Origin: Xanthomonas sp.
Lineage (GTDB): Bacteria > Pseudomonadota > Gammaproteobacteria > Xanthomonadales > Xanthomonadaceae
NCBI GenBank assembly: GCA_018262705.1
Contig: JADFDQ010000005.1
Location: 1-64,000, forward strand
DNA: 64,000 nucleotides
Reading direction: 5' to 3'
Made by a program: the position numbers and the translations under genes. This document shows positions 1-8,260 of the stretch, piece after piece (the stretch's first letter is position 1; each line of letters starts with the position of its first letter). The notes beneath the pieces were generated by a model. That model had not been told where the DNA came from. It made no database searches and worked only from the letters and a program-made list of their open reading frames with translations.

Positions 1-2
1 TC

Positions 3-158
3 CGCTTCGAGCCCGCCATCCAGCGTTGGTACCAGCGCAATGCGGCCAGGAAACCGCGTCTGGTTGCGCTCAAGGCCGTCGCCCACAAGCTGGCGCGTGC
101 CGGCTACCACTTGTTGCGTGACGGCGGCACCTTCGACGTCCATCGCGCCTTTGCCTGA
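3..158 (+). CDS. IS110/IS1111-family transposase, C-terminal end (partial)
   Basis: The first 51 codons, open at the left edge, end at TGA 156-158. The peptide contains AIQRWYQRNAARKPR, LKAVAHKLARAGYHLLRD and ends FDVHRAFA. This is the usual C-terminus of the transposase_20 domain (HKLARA, then a Tyr-rich stretch, then FD..RAF) in IS110-family DEDD recombinases. In these enzymes the catalytic Ser lies in this C-terminal half, but it is upstream of what can be seen. The ending resembles the IS1111 subgroup. Whether the copy is intact cannot be judged because the rest lies outside the window. The sequence behind the stop codon is structured and gene-free, as expected for the 3' end of such an element. 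Confidence 0.72.
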   Translation, partial: RFEPAIQRWYQRNAARKPRLVALKAVAHKLARAGYHLLRDGGTFDVHRAFA

Positions 159-404
159 ACCTGCACGGCCGCATCCTGGAACAGGGGTCTGGTACAACCA
201 TCCACTCTGAAGAGGAGCAGCCGTGCAGCCATTTTCCACCGCCCGTCGTCCGAGCCCGCAAAGGGTGGCCCCTGAGGCCGCGAATCTGAGGCGATCATGC
301 CTGTGGACGGCACGACGGCAGACCGAGCAAGTGTTGGGCGCGATCTGCGTGGGCCGCGCGAGCGGCTAGATCCCGAAGGGTGACGGAGGCGGTGGTTCCG
401 CCTC
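159..404 (+). ncRNA. Candidate IS1111-type 3' non-coding (bridge RNA) region
   Basis: This gene-free stretch directly follows the transposase stop. It holds three inverted repeats: CTGCACGGC (161-169) with GCCGTGCAG (220-228), enclosing 50 nt; GCCGC-GCGA-GCGGC (353-366); and GAGGCGG-TGGTT-CCGCCTC (386-404). IS110-family elements encode a structured bridge RNA that specifies donor and target, and in the IS1111 subgroup it lies downstream of the recombinase gene. Position and folding potential fit, but no target-binding or donor-binding loop was identified and the 3' end of the element was not located. The rest of the gap up to 554 shows nothing I can assign. Confidence 0.3.
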
Positions 405-554
405 GACCAGGAACACAACGGAAGCCGGTGGACAGGTCAAGGCGATACCTTCAGCCCGGACACGGGAGAAACTTCATCGTGCCTATTGACCCGGGCGGCG
501 AAATGGTGACCCCGTTTCCAAAGCGGCGGGAACAGCGTATAAACTGGATTCCCG

Positions 555-1226
555 ATGGAGAGCGATACAGAAGCCCGACGCTTGCTTCGCGTCCGTTTCG
601 ACTCTGCGGCTCAGGTCGCGGAGGCCGGCTTTTTCTCTCCATCTCCGCTGCCTGCCACCGGTCTGCGCCTGCTTGGAGTTGATGCCCATGGCCGTGCGCT
701 CGACTGGCTGAGCTGGCAAGACGCCACCTGCCTGTACGCCCGCGGCGCCGTTGCCTGGACCCTCGGCGAACCCTGCCTGACGATTCACGGCGGCATCAAC
801 CGTGCCAGCGGCGACCGCAGCCGCATCCTGCTGCATCCGATCATCGCCGCACGCGGCCACGCCCGCCCCGGCGCGCTCGATCCGACGCCCGCCCTGACCA
901 ATCAGGCGCTGTTCGCACGCGACCAGCACCTGTGCCTGTACTGCGGGCGCGAGTTCTCAACTTCTGCCCTGACCCGCGACCACGTCCAGCCCGTTTCCAA
1001 AGGTGGCCGCGACATCTGGGAAAACGTGGTCAGTGCCTGTTTCCACTGCAACTCGCACAAGGGCAACCGCACCCCGCAGCAGGCCGGCATGCCGCTGCTC
1101 GCCGTGCCCTATCGGCCGAGCTGGATCGAGCATCTGATTCTCTCCAATCGCAACATCCTGGTCGACCAGATGGCTTTTTTGAAGGCGCAGTTGCCCAGAA
1201 ATCACCTCTTGAACCGCCTGAGCTGA
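555..1226 (+). CDS. HNH endonuclease family protein
   Basis: A protein of 223 residues with a treble-clef HNH module in its second half: CLYC at residues 127-130, DHV at 142-144 (catalytic His), a conserved Asn in WENVV at 157, and CFHCN at 162-166. The two CxxC pairs should hold a structural zinc. The first 120 residues match no domain I recognise. Proteins of this build are common as single chromosomal genes in Xanthomonadales, and no methyltransferase or other restriction partner is adjacent, so a stand-alone housekeeping or repair role is as likely as defence. The ATG at 555 lies shortly after a purine-rich stretch (GGATTCCCG), so the start is plausible but not certain. Confidence 0.8.
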   Translation: MESDTEARRLLRVRFDSAAQVAEAGFFSPSPLPATGLRLLGVDAHGRALDWLSWQDATCLYARGAVAWTLGEPCLTIHGGINRASGDRSRILLHPIIAARGHARPGALDPTPALTNQALFARDQHLCLYCGREFSTSALTRDHVQPVSKGGRDIWENVVSACFHCNSHKGNRTPQQAGMPLLAVPYRPSWIEHLILSNRNILVDQMAFLKAQLPRNHLLNRLS

Positions 1227-1471
1227 CGCCGCAAGCCAGTCGTGCGCGACGGCTGCAATGGCTTTCGCGGCGATACGGCCGAATCCGGCGGACGTTGCGG
1301 CACGGCGCAGCGCCCCCTTTCCGACCGATCCGGATGGCTTGCGTTCGCGGAGTCGTGCCGCGATCGGGTACTATCCCCAGTTCGCGTTGCACAAGGACGA
1401 CGCGGGGCAAAGCGGCGGCGGCCACACCTGCGCCGACGCTGCGCCGAAGCAACAACGGGGATAATTCGATC

Positions 1472-2551
1472 ATGGCTCTGACGCTTGGCACAACGGGAAT
1501 GGACAAGGCCACCCAGGCCGAAGTCCACGCGGCTTTCAAGGTGGCCAACGCCAGCTGTGGCAACCTGTGGACGCTCGTGACCGACGACAGCGCCGAGTAC
1601 ACCATCGTCGACATGGACAGCCTGTACGGCCCGATGAGCTGGATCAAATTGCATGGCTCGGGCCGCAAGGTGATCGGGCTGACATCGTCCACCCGCAGTC
1701 AGGTCTCCTACCGGCTGCCGCGCCCGATCAAGACGGACGATCTGGCGGTTCTGCTCAGCGAAATCATTGGCGAGGAATCGGGCGAAACAGCAGCCAACCC
1801 CCCTGCCAGAGCTGCGGACCAGAGCCGACAAGCGCCCGAGCCGGTGTCGGAAACCGTCGCCGTAGAACCTGCCCACACTGCTCAGGCGCAGGCAAAACCG
1901 CTGCCCGACACGCCCAAACCTGCCGCCCCTGCGATCGAACGCGAACCGCCGGTTGTCCAGTTGCAGCCGGTCGCCGCCGACCAGACCCCGCGCACGCTGC
2001 GCGGCTGGATTGGCATGCAAGGCGCAGCGCATCGGGTGCGGGTGACCGCGCTGAACGGAGCGGTGGTTCTGGTCGACGCCAAGGCAGGCCTCTGGCACGG
2101 CCCCAAGGAGCTCAAGGCCATCGTGCCCTGCTTCAATGCCGAACCCGGCGAAGTGACCTCCGAAATTCTCGACGATGCAGCCTGGGAAGCAGAAGCCAAA
2201 AAAATTGGCGCCTCGCAGCCGCTCAGTCGCCTGCAATGGCTGGGGGGCTTGCTCTCCAACAATCCCACGCAAGGCCATTACCAATTGCGCAAGTGGCCGC
2301 AGATCGAGCGCGAATACCCGCGTCACTTCCGGATTGCCACAGTCATGATGAAAAGCGCGGCCGGCATCCCGGAAATCGCCGAAGCCGCCGGTGTGCCGGA
2401 GGAAGAGGTTCGCGGTTTCGTCAACGCCAATCTTGCGACCGGCTATGCCGCCAGCGCGGCAGAAACGGTCGCGGCCACGTCGTCGCCGGAACCGGCCCCG
2501 ACCAAGCCGACCTCCGGGGCCGGGAAACTGTTCGGTCGCCTTCGCAAGTAG
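1472..2551 (+). CDS. Hypothetical protein with proline/alanine-rich linker
   Basis: A 359-residue protein of unknown function. ATG 1472 (MALTLGTTGMDK) is preceded by CGGGGAT as a weak ribosome site. The reading frame stays open further upstream, but that part overlaps the HNH gene in another frame and has the composition of a shadow. The N-terminal ~100 residues look globular. Residues ~105-165 are a low-complexity Pro/Ala/Gln/Glu linker. A second globular region follows (beginning TLRGWIGMQGAAHRV) with a helix-rich end containing IPEIAEAAGVPEEEV, which resembles a helix-turn-helix or small helical-bundle unit. The C-terminus is basic (GKLFGRLRK). No signal peptide or membrane segment is visible. 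The gene stands alone. Confidence 0.65.
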   Translation: MALTLGTTGMDKATQAEVHAAFKVANASCGNLWTLVTDDSAEYTIVDMDSLYGPMSWIKLHGSGRKVIGLTSSTRSQVSYRLPRPIKTDDLAVLLSEIIGEESGETAANPPARAADQSRQAPEPVSETVAVEPAHTAQAQAKPLPDTPKPAAPAIEREPPVVQLQPVAADQTPRTLRGWIGMQGAAHRVRVTALNGAVVLVDAKAGLWHGPKELKAIVPCFNAEPGEVTSEILDDAAWEAEAKKIGASQPLSRLQWLGGLLSNNPTQGHYQLRKWPQIEREYPRHFRIATVMMKSAAGIPEIAEAAGVPEEEVRGFVNANLATGYAASAAETVAATSSPEPAPTKPTSGAGKLFGRLRK

Positions 2552-2566
2552 GGGGCCGGGGAACCG

Positions 2567-2601
2567 GGGGATCGGGGATCGGGGATCGGGGATCGGGGAT
2601 C
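2567..2601. repeat. Heptanucleotide tandem array (GGGGATC)5
   Basis: Five perfect direct copies of GGGGATC begin 15 nt after the stop codon of the preceding gene, with GGGGCCGGGGAACCG-like degenerate units just before them. A second array of the same family lies at 41836-41898. Intergenic arrays of this kind are typical of Xanthomonadales genomes, where copy number varies between strains. No gene occupies 2552-2735. Confidence 0.85.
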
Positions 2602-2735
2602 GGTAGAGTGTCTACGGAAAAGCATTTTTGACGCGAATCAACGCCGCCGAAAAAGCCCAAGAACCCTTGGAATCGTCATCCCAGCACAAGTCGGGAGCCA
2701 GCTTTTAAGGATGCGCTGCTCAATTCAGAGCATCG

Positions 2736-4865
2736 CTAACTCGACGTCAGTTTCCATGCACGGTGGATTTTCGCATTGCGCGCAAAGTCTGGAGGGATCG
2801 TCGCTGCGCTGATGTCTTCCACGCGTGCGATTTCCGCCAGCGCGGCTGCGTCCGGCCGAAAGCGGCGGAAGTTGTTGGAAAAATACAGCACGCCGCCTTG
2901 CGCCAGCCGCGCCAGCGCAGCGCGCAGCAGGCGCACATGGTCGCGCTGCACGTCGAAGTCGTCGGCGCGTTTGGAATTGGAGAACGTCGGCGGATCGCAG
3001 AAGATCACGTCGTACGCGCCGCGATCGGCTTCCAGCCAGCGCAACGCATCGGCCTGCACGATGCGGTGGCGAGTGCCGCCCATGCCATTCTCGCGCAGGT
3101 TGTCGGCCAACCATTCCAGATAGGTCGTCGACAGATCGACGCTGGTCGTCTCCGCGGCGCCCTGCACCGCCGCCTGCACGGTGGCCGCGCCGGTGTAGCA
3201 GAACAGGTTGAGAAAGCGCTTGCCGCGCGCCTCCAGCGCCATCCGCGCGCGCAGCGGCCGGTGGTCGAGAAACAGCCCGGTATCCAGATAATCGAACAGG
3301 TTGACGCGCAGCTTGGCTGTGCCTTCTTCCACGGTGAGAAATTGCCCGCGATGGTCGAAACGGCCGTATTTGGAACCGCCCTTGCCGGTGCTGCGGGTCT
3401 TCACCGCCACCCGTTCGCGCGGAATTTCGAACACCGTGCGCACCGCCAGCAGCAAATCGTTCAGTCGCTTGCGGGTGGTGGCTTCGGGAATCTCCGCCGG
3501 TGCGGCATATTCCTGCACATGCAGCCATGCTTCGCCTTCCTGCGTCGTGTAAACATCGACCGCGCAGGCATATTCGGGAATGTCGGCATCGTAGGCGCGA
3601 AAACAGGTGATCTGTTCCTGCTGGCGCCAGCGCGCCAGCTTGTCGAGGTTCTTGCGCAAACGGTTGGCCACCATCTGCGCGCCGTCCGGAAGCTCGCGCG
3701 ACTGACCGGCATCGCGCTGCGGCGGCGCGATCGGGTCGCAAACAATCAGGCTGCATTCGATCGGACCGTTGAACAGCGGATAGCGCTTGCGCGCGCGCAA
3801 TCCGGTGGCATGCGCCAGCTCGGCATCACCGCACAGCAGCGCGCCGCGCCAGTTCGGCGCAGCGCGCAAGAGCGCATCGCCGAGTGCGCGATAGAGCGCC
3901 GGATCGGCGGCCAGGCGCGCGTCATAGGGCGGATTACAGACCACGGCGCCGCGCGCATTGGGCTGCACCGGCAGTTCTGAAATATCGCAAACGGCGAGAT
4001 CGATGGCATCCAGCACGCCGGCGCGCTGTGCATTTTCGCGTGCGGCGCGGATCGCCTGCGGATCGAGATCGCTGCCGTGAACGCAGGCGCGCAGACCCAC
4101 GCGCCCGCGCTCGCCGCGCGCCGTGGCTTCAGCGCACAGCGACTGCCACGCAGTCGCATCAAAGCCCAGCCAGCGCGTGGGCGGCAGGCCGGCGTGACGC
4201 TGCAATCCCGGCGCCACGTCGGCCGCCATCAGCGCGCCTTCGATCAGCAGCGTGCCGCTGCCGCACATCGGGTCGAGCAGATCGCCGCCATCGGCATACG
4301 CCTGCGGCCAGCCGGCGCGCAGCAGCACCGCCGCCGCAACGGTTTCCTTCAGCGGCGCGACGCCTTGGCTCTGGCGCCAGCCGCGCCGGTGCATCGGGCC
4401 GCCGGACAGGTCGATCGACAAAAGCGCGCGGCCCTTGCGCACAACCAGGCTGATGCGCACATCGGGCGCTTCGACATCGACATCGGGGCGCTGGCCGGTG
4501 CGCTGCCGCACGGTGTCGACGATGGCGTCCTTGACCCGCTGCGCGGCGTAGCGCGCGTGGGTGATGGCGGTGCCGGACACGTGCGCATCGATGGCGATAC
4601 TGTGCATCGGCCCGATATGCGCCGTCCAGTCGAGCGCGGCCGCGCCGGCGTACAGCGCCTGCTCGTCGCCGCATTCGAACTCGGTGAGCGGCCACAGCAC
4701 GCGGCTGGCCAGGCGCGACCACAGCGCCGCGCGCTGGGCATCTTCAAGATTGCCTTCGGCGTTGACGCCGGCTACGGCGGCGGTGGCGCGCGCGCAGCCC
4801 AGCTGCAGCAGCTCGTCGGCCAGCAGGTATTCCAGACTTTTGCCGCAGGAAGCGAAGAATTTCAT
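2736..4865 (-). CDS. rlmL: Bifunctional 23S rRNA (guanine-N2/N7) methyltransferase RlmKL
   Basis: This 709-residue protein has the full RlmKL layout. An N-terminal THUMP region is followed by a first methyltransferase (m2G2445) with glycine-rich [15 protein letters not shown] and the NPPY motif ([11 protein letters not shown]). The second methyltransferase (m7G2069) has [13 protein letters not shown] and [11 protein letters not shown]. It modifies 23S rRNA in the peptidyl-transferase region during 50S assembly. ATG 4865 ([15 protein letters not shown]) was chosen because it matches the usual family start; an in-frame GTG at 4874 would add three residues. The gene is monocistronic, and a perfect inverted repeat lies directly upstream at 4883-4953. 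Confidence 0.95.
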   Translation of the reverse strand: MKFFASCGKSLEYLLADELLQLGCARATAAVAGVNAEGNLEDAQRAALWSRLASRVLWPLTEFECGDEQALYAGAAALDWTAHIGPMHSIAIDAHVSGTAITHARYAAQRVKDAIVDTVRQRTGQRPDVDVEAPDVRISLVVRKGRALLSIDLSGGPMHRRGWRQSQGVAPLKETVAAAVLLRAGWPQAYADGGDLLDPMCGSGTLLIEGALMAADVAPGLQRHAGLPPTRWLGFDATAWQSLCAEATARGERGRVGLRACVHGSDLDPQAIRAARENAQRAGVLDAIDLAVCDISELPVQPNARGAVVCNPPYDARLAADPALYRALGDALLRAAPNWRGALLCGDAELAHATGLRARKRYPLFNGPIECSLIVCDPIAPPQRDAGQSRELPDGAQMVANRLRKNLDKLARWRQQEQITCFRAYDADIPEYACAVDVYTTQEGEAWLHVQEYAAPAEIPEATTRKRLNDLLLAVRTVFEIPRERVAVKTRSTGKGGSKYGRFDHRGQFLTVEEGTAKLRVNLFDYLDTGLFLDHRPLRARMALEARGKRFLNLFCYTGAATVQAAVQGAAETTSVDLSTTYLEWLADNLRENGMGGTRHRIVQADALRWLEADRGAYDVIFCDPPTFSNSKRADDFDVQRDHVRLLRAALARLAQGGVLYFSNNFRRFRPDAAALAEIARVEDISAATIPPDFARNAKIHRAWKLTSS

Positions 4866-4882
4866 GCGCCGCACCCCTGAAC

Positions 4883-4953
4883 GTAGGAGCGCACCGCAGG
4901 GGCGCGACGCTTCTTGCGGGATGCTTGATCGCGCCCCTGCGGTGCGCTCCTAC
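4883..4953. repeat. 25-bp perfect inverted repeat (GTAGGAGCGC type)
   Basis: The arms 4883-4907 and 4929-4953 are exact reverse complements over 25 bp, separated by 21 nt (4908-4928). The arm begins GTAGGAGCGCACCGCAGGGG. Such GTAGGAGCGC-type elements are interspersed repeats in Xanthomonadales and Pseudomonas intergenic regions (REP/RAYT-like or small MITE-like). It fills the gap between the start of rlmL and the stop of the hydrolase gene, both on the minus strand, and could also act as a terminator for the hydrolase gene. Confidence 0.85.
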
Positions 4954-4971
4954 AGAAAATTGCGGGGGGCA

Positions 4972-5499
4972 TCAGCGCAATTCCAGGAGCAGCGTGGCGA
5001 ACGCCTCGGCACTGGCCTGCACGTGATCGCTCAGGCGGTGCGCGTCGTCCACCAGCAGCAGTCGCGCCCGACGCGAAGCCGCCCAATCCACCACCGTCTG
5101 CGCCGGACACAGCTCGTCGCGCCAACCGTGAACGATCGACATCGGCACGGCACTTGCCGGCATCGGCGGCTGCACGCGCTCGCCCAGCGGCGGCGCCATG
5201 AAGAATAATCCCGCCACCGGCAGCTGCAGCGAGACATGCCCGCTGATGTAGGCGCCCAGGCTCGACCCGGCCAGCACCAGCGGCCCGCGCTCAGCGGCGG
5301 CCTTGGCCAGTTCCAGCAGGCGCGCAACCCGCCCCGGCACGTCGCCGTGCGGGCCGTGCTCGCGCTGGCCGTCGAGATCGGTGTAATCCGGCCGTTCGTG
5401 GCTCCAGCCGAGGCGCTCGGCCACCTCGGCCAGCGCCGTCACCTTGGCGGCATCCGGGCCGCTCTCGAAACCGTGGGAGAGAATGCAGTGTCCTTTCAT
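4972..5499 (-). CDS. Small alpha/beta hydrolase (dienelactone-hydrolase-like)
   Basis: A 175-residue serine hydrolase with a minimal alpha/beta fold. The nucleophile elbow is GSSLGAYIS (Ser ~80). MSIVHGWRDELCP carries the likely acid (Asp), and LVDDAHRLSD carries the likely catalytic His. HGFESG near the N-terminus would form the oxyanion region. There is no signal peptide, so it should act in the cytoplasm. Family members are short esterases or thioesterases whose substrates are rarely known. It is transcribed away from the amidase gene at 5522, from which it is separated by only 22 bp, so the two start regions overlap closely. Confidence 0.8.
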   Translation of the reverse strand: MKGHCILSHGFESGPDAAKVTALAEVAERLGWSHERPDYTDLDGQREHGPHGDVPGRVARLLELAKAAAERGPLVLAGSSLGAYISGHVSLQLPVAGLFFMAPPLGERVQPPMPASAVPMSIVHGWRDELCPAQTVVDWAASRRARLLLVDDAHRLSDHVQASAEAFATLLLELR

Positions 5500-5521
5500 G
5501 CTCGAATGCTAGCATCGGCGC

Positions 5522-6079
5522 GTGCCGACGCCCGCCATCCATCCGCACCTCCTGCCCTACGTCGAGGCACTGCAGCCGCGGCCAGTCGCGAGCATCGACA
5601 CCGTGGTCATCCACTGCACCGAGCTGCCCGACCTTGCCACGGCGCGCGATTACGGCGAACGCATCCTCTACCCGTCCGGCACCGGCAACAGCGGGCACTA
5701 CTACATCGACCGCGACGGCCGCATCGCGCAGTTCGTGCCGCCGGAGCGTATCGCCCACCACGTCCACGGCTGGAATGAGCGCAGCATCGGCATCGAGCTG
5801 GTCAACCGCGGCCGCTATCCCGACTGGCTGGATTCGCGCCACCAAGCGATGGCCGAGGCCTATCCGGACGCGCAGATCGCGGCGCTGATCGGATTGCTCC
5901 ATGCCCTGCAAACGCGCATCCCGTCGCTGACGCAAATCGCCGGCCACGAAGACCTGGATACCGAAGACGTCGCCGCCAGCGACGATCCCAGCCAAACCGT
6001 GCGCCGCAAACTCGACCCCGGCCCGCGCTTTCCGTGGTCGCGGGTACTGCAATCGGTTCCATTGCAGCGAACGGCTTGA
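5522..6079 (+). CDS. N-acetylmuramoyl-L-alanine amidase (Amidase_2/AmpD-like)
   Basis: A 185-residue zinc amidase of the T7-lysozyme/AmpD fold. VVIHCTE gives the first zinc His, GHYYIDRDGRIAQFVP is the conserved core strand, HVHGWNERSIGIELVNRG carries the active-site His/Glu region, and AGHEDLDTEDV gives the second zinc His. The start is GTG 5522. No signal peptide is visible, so a cytoplasmic role in cleaving anhydromuropeptides during wall recycling is likely. The closing KLDPGPRFPW is typical of the family. With the dipeptidase/C40 operon at 11-14 kb and the L,D-transpeptidase at 15 kb it is one of several wall-metabolism genes in this window. Confidence 0.88.
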   Translation: MPTPAIHPHLLPYVEALQPRPVASIDTVVIHCTELPDLATARDYGERILYPSGTGNSGHYYIDRDGRIAQFVPPERIAHHVHGWNERSIGIELVNRGRYPDWLDSRHQAMAEAYPDAQIAALIGLLHALQTRIPSLTQIAGHEDLDTEDVAASDDPSQTVRRKLDPGPRFPWSRVLQSVPLQRTA

Positions 6080-6144
6080 TCCAGATCAAGAAACCCGGAG
6101 CGCAGCCACGCTAGGTTTCAACGGATCGTCCGACCGAGTCGAAA

Positions 6145-6354
6145 TTGCACCGATGGAAGCCAAGCCCCCCCCCCCGAAAACCATATACGCCGCCGCAGCT
6201 CGAGTTCTACGGCAGCGTGCTGAAGCTGACCGCGGCCGGGACGGGAACGCAGAAGGAAATCGGAGTTAATTTCCCCTTTCCAGGCTGGCCAAGCCCTTGC
6301 TATGACGGCATGACGCCTGGCATAGGCGGACCGATGCGCAAGCACTGCCTCTGA
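6145..6354 (+). CDS. Putative RiPP precursor with lasso-family leader; start split by a C11 tract
   Basis: The reading frame from TTG 6145 encodes about 69 residues. Its middle, KPYTPPQLEFYGSVLKLTAA, has the signature of lasso-type leader peptides (Y..P.L..YG.V..LT.A), followed by a Gly/Thr segment GTGTQKE and a tail ending MRKHCL. The better start, ATG 6153 (MEAK), is out of frame with this leader by one base in a run of 11 C (6165-6175). With 10 C the product would begin MEAKPPPRKPYTPPQLEFYG. The tract may therefore switch expression, or may be a miscount. No maturation protease or cyclase gene is adjacent, so it would be an orphan precursor. The short alternative frame from ATG 6153 looks random. 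Confidence 0.55.
   Translation: MHRWKPSPPPRKPYTPPQLEFYGSVLKLTAAGTGTQKEIGVNFPFPGWPSPCYDGMTPGIGGPMRKHCL
6165..6175. repeat. Homopolymer C11 tract
   Basis: Eleven consecutive C residues lie four codons after ATG 6153, the point where that frame and the RiPP-like frame diverge by one nucleotide. Homopolymers of this length are prone to slippage during replication and are also hard to call during sequencing, so both a phase-variable switch and a sequence error are possible. Confidence 0.9.
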
Positions 6355-6438
6355 ATTCACGATCGCGATCGCGCCCGCCACGGATGCGGGCTGCGATGGG
6401 TGCTGTCTCGACGCAAGAGGTTCCTACGGCCGCGCCCG

Positions 6439-6444
6439 TATAAT
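6439..6444 (+). promoter_or_regulatory. Perfect -10 box (TATAAT) abutting the tesB start
   Basis: TATAAT ends six bases before ATG 6451, so transcription should begin at or next to the A of the start codon. No Shine-Dalgarno sequence fits in between and no convincing -35 element was found 16-18 bases upstream. The tesB-like gene is therefore a candidate for a leaderless mRNA. Confidence 0.5.
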
Positions 6445-6450
6445 CCACCC

Positions 6451-7326
6451 ATGGCCTCGCCCGTCTCCGAACTGATCGAACTGCTCTCGCTGGAACGGCT
6501 GGAAGACAACCTGTTCCGCGGTCAGAGCCGCGACATCGGCACCAAATACGTGTTCGGCGGCCAGGTGCTCGGGCAGGCGCTGTCGGCCGCGCAGGCCACC
6601 TTGACCCAACCGCGCGATGCGCACTCACTGCACGCCTATTTCCTGCGCGCCGGCAACATCGAAGCGCCGATCGTCTATATCGTCGATCGCACCCGCGACG
6701 GCGGCAGTTTTTCGGTACGCCGGGTGACGGCGATCCAGCACGGTCAGGTGATCTTCTTCTGCGCGGCCTCGTTTCAGGACCACGAAGACGGCACCGAGCA
6801 CCAGCTGTCGATGCCGGAAGTGCCCAAACCGGAAGATTTGGAACCGGCGCCGGCGGTGCCGGCGGAACGGCTCGCCCTGCTTCCCAACAAGATCCAGCGC
6901 TGGCTGGACCGCACCGGCCCGTTCGAATTTCGCCACGTTTACCCGCGCGACGAACTCAACCCGCCCAAGCGCCCGCCGTTCCAGCAAGTCTGGTTCCGGC
7001 TATCGGAACCCGTTGGCGATGCGCCCGAACTGCACCGCGCCCTGCTCGCCTACGCCAGCGATTTCCACCTGCTCGGCACCGCCACCTTCCCGCACGGCAT
7101 CAGCTACTACCAGCCGAACGTGCTGATGGCCTCGCTCGACCACGCGCTGTGGTTCCACCGCCCGTTTCGCGCCGACGATTGGTTGCTGTATTCGATCGAC
7201 AGCCCCAGCGCGCAGAACAGCCGTGGTCTGGCGCGCGGGCAGATCTTCGACCGCAGCGGCCGCCTGGTCGCCAGCAGCGCTCAGGAAGGGCTGATCCGCA
7301 TGCTTCCGGACAAGGCGGCGCCGTGA
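6451..7326 (+). CDS. tesB: Acyl-CoA thioesterase II
   Basis: A 291-residue protein with the double-hotdog organisation of TesB. The first hotdog includes FRGQSRDIGTKYVFGGQVLGQAL and HSLHAYFLRAGN. The second includes LLAYASDFHLLGTA, MASLDHALWFHRPFRADDWLLYSIDSP and the closing GRLVASSAQEGLIR. The conserved Asp/Ser/Gln catalytic set of TesB is expected in the second hotdog. It hydrolyses medium- and long-chain acyl-CoA in the cytoplasm. ATG 6451 matches the family start (MASPVSELIELLSLE). The next gene starts inside its last codons, so the two are translationally coupled. Confidence 0.92.
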   Translation: MASPVSELIELLSLERLEDNLFRGQSRDIGTKYVFGGQVLGQALSAAQATLTQPRDAHSLHAYFLRAGNIEAPIVYIVDRTRDGGSFSVRRVTAIQHGQVIFFCAASFQDHEDGTEHQLSMPEVPKPEDLEPAPAVPAERLALLPNKIQRWLDRTGPFEFRHVYPRDELNPPKRPPFQQVWFRLSEPVGDAPELHRALLAYASDFHLLGTATFPHGISYYQPNVLMASLDHALWFHRPFRADDWLLYSIDSPSAQNSRGLARGQIFDRSGRLVASSAQEGLIRMLPDKAAP

Positions 7327-8129
7327 GGCAGGTCTTTCGCAGCCAGCGGCTGGAAAACGTGGAAGCCGCCGCCGACCTGATGCGCAAGCAAGGCATCGAA
7401 GTCAAGATCGCCAACGGCCGTTCCTTTCGCGGCCATCGTCGCGGCAATTTCAGCTACGACCTGCGCAAGGCGAGCGATCCGGACACGCTGCCGACGCTGT
7501 GGATCGTCAACGCCGATGACCAGCCGCATGCGCGCCGGATCCTGCGCGAACTCGGTCTGCTCGAATCCACCCGCGAGACCGGAACCGAGGCATTGCCCAA
7601 CGATCGCTTCGAGTTCAGCCCCGGCTCGGGCGCCGCCAAGCCGGGGATTCGGCGCTGGCGGATCGGGCTTGTGGTGCTGATCGCCATCGTCATCGCGCTG
7701 ATCGTGTTCCTGCCGCGCCGCAAGCCTGCGCCGACGCCGGCAACGACGCCGGCAACAACGCCGCATGCCGCCCCTGCGCTGGTGCCGGAAACGATCACCG
7801 AGACCGATTCGTTCAGGATGGACGTGCCCAAGGCGCTGGCGGCCCGTCTGCTGCAAATCGCGGCCGAACGCAGCGGTGCGAACGCGCTATGCGCCAGCAT
7901 CGACGGCCGTGATCCCGCGCCCGAAGTCATTCGGCAGGCATCCGCGGCCGGCACGACGGTTCTTCCGGCCTCTGCCTGCGGCGATGCCAAGGCTCCAAAA
8001 ATCGCCATCGAAAACTACCAGACCGACGGCAGCGGCGGCGGCGAGATCCTGCTTCGAATCAACGCTGAAGAAACGCCCTTCATCGCGCAACGCGAAGGCA
8101 GGACCTGGAAAGTACAGCCCAAGCCCTGA
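7323..8129 (+). CDS. Membrane-anchored protein with N-terminal DUF2007-like domain
   Basis: GTG 7323 overlaps the tesB stop by four bases. The 268-residue product begins VRQVFRSQRLENVEAAADLMRKQGIEV, typical of the DUF2007 putative signal-transducing domain, which covers about residues 1-85. A single membrane helix (GLVVLIAIVIALIVFLP) lies near 118-134, followed by a Pro/Thr linker and a ~120-residue C-terminal region, probably periplasmic, containing a conserved-looking Cys pair (ANALCAS, LPASACGD). Related Xanthomonas proteins are labelled pathogenicity-like without known function. Coupling to tesB suggests co-expression only. Confidence 0.7.
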   Translation: MRQVFRSQRLENVEAAADLMRKQGIEVKIANGRSFRGHRRGNFSYDLRKASDPDTLPTLWIVNADDQPHARRILRELGLLESTRETGTEALPNDRFEFSPGSGAAKPGIRRWRIGLVVLIAIVIALIVFLPRRKPAPTPATTPATTPHAAPALVPETITETDSFRMDVPKALAARLLQIAAERSGANALCASIDGRDPAPEVIRQASAAGTTVLPASACGDAKAPKIAIENYQTDGSGGGEILLRINAEETPFIAQREGRTWKVQPKP

Positions 8130-8260
8130 AAGCGCGGCTCCGACCGCTCGCCCCCGAACCAAGTGGCCGGGGCCAGGCCGATCCGCAACACGCGCCGCCA
8201 CACGTACCAACCCCGAGGCCGCATCCTTGCGTCAACGGGGTTGCTTGTCTGGGCCGACAA

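Noticed and set aside
159-500. Group II intron 5' region
   Set aside because: A GTG-starting structured stretch suggested it, but no domain V/VI or reverse transcriptase is present, and the IS110-type transposase immediately upstream explains the structure better.
932-1471. N-terminal extension of the hypothetical gene at 1472
   Set aside because: It overlaps the HNH gene in another frame and is Arg/Pro/Ala-rich as expected for a shadow; ATG 1472 fits better.
6153-6270. Frame from ATG 6153 without slippage (MEAKPPPPKTIYAAAARV...)
   Set aside because: Composition looks like out-of-frame sequence, and the leader-like motif is in the neighbouring frame.
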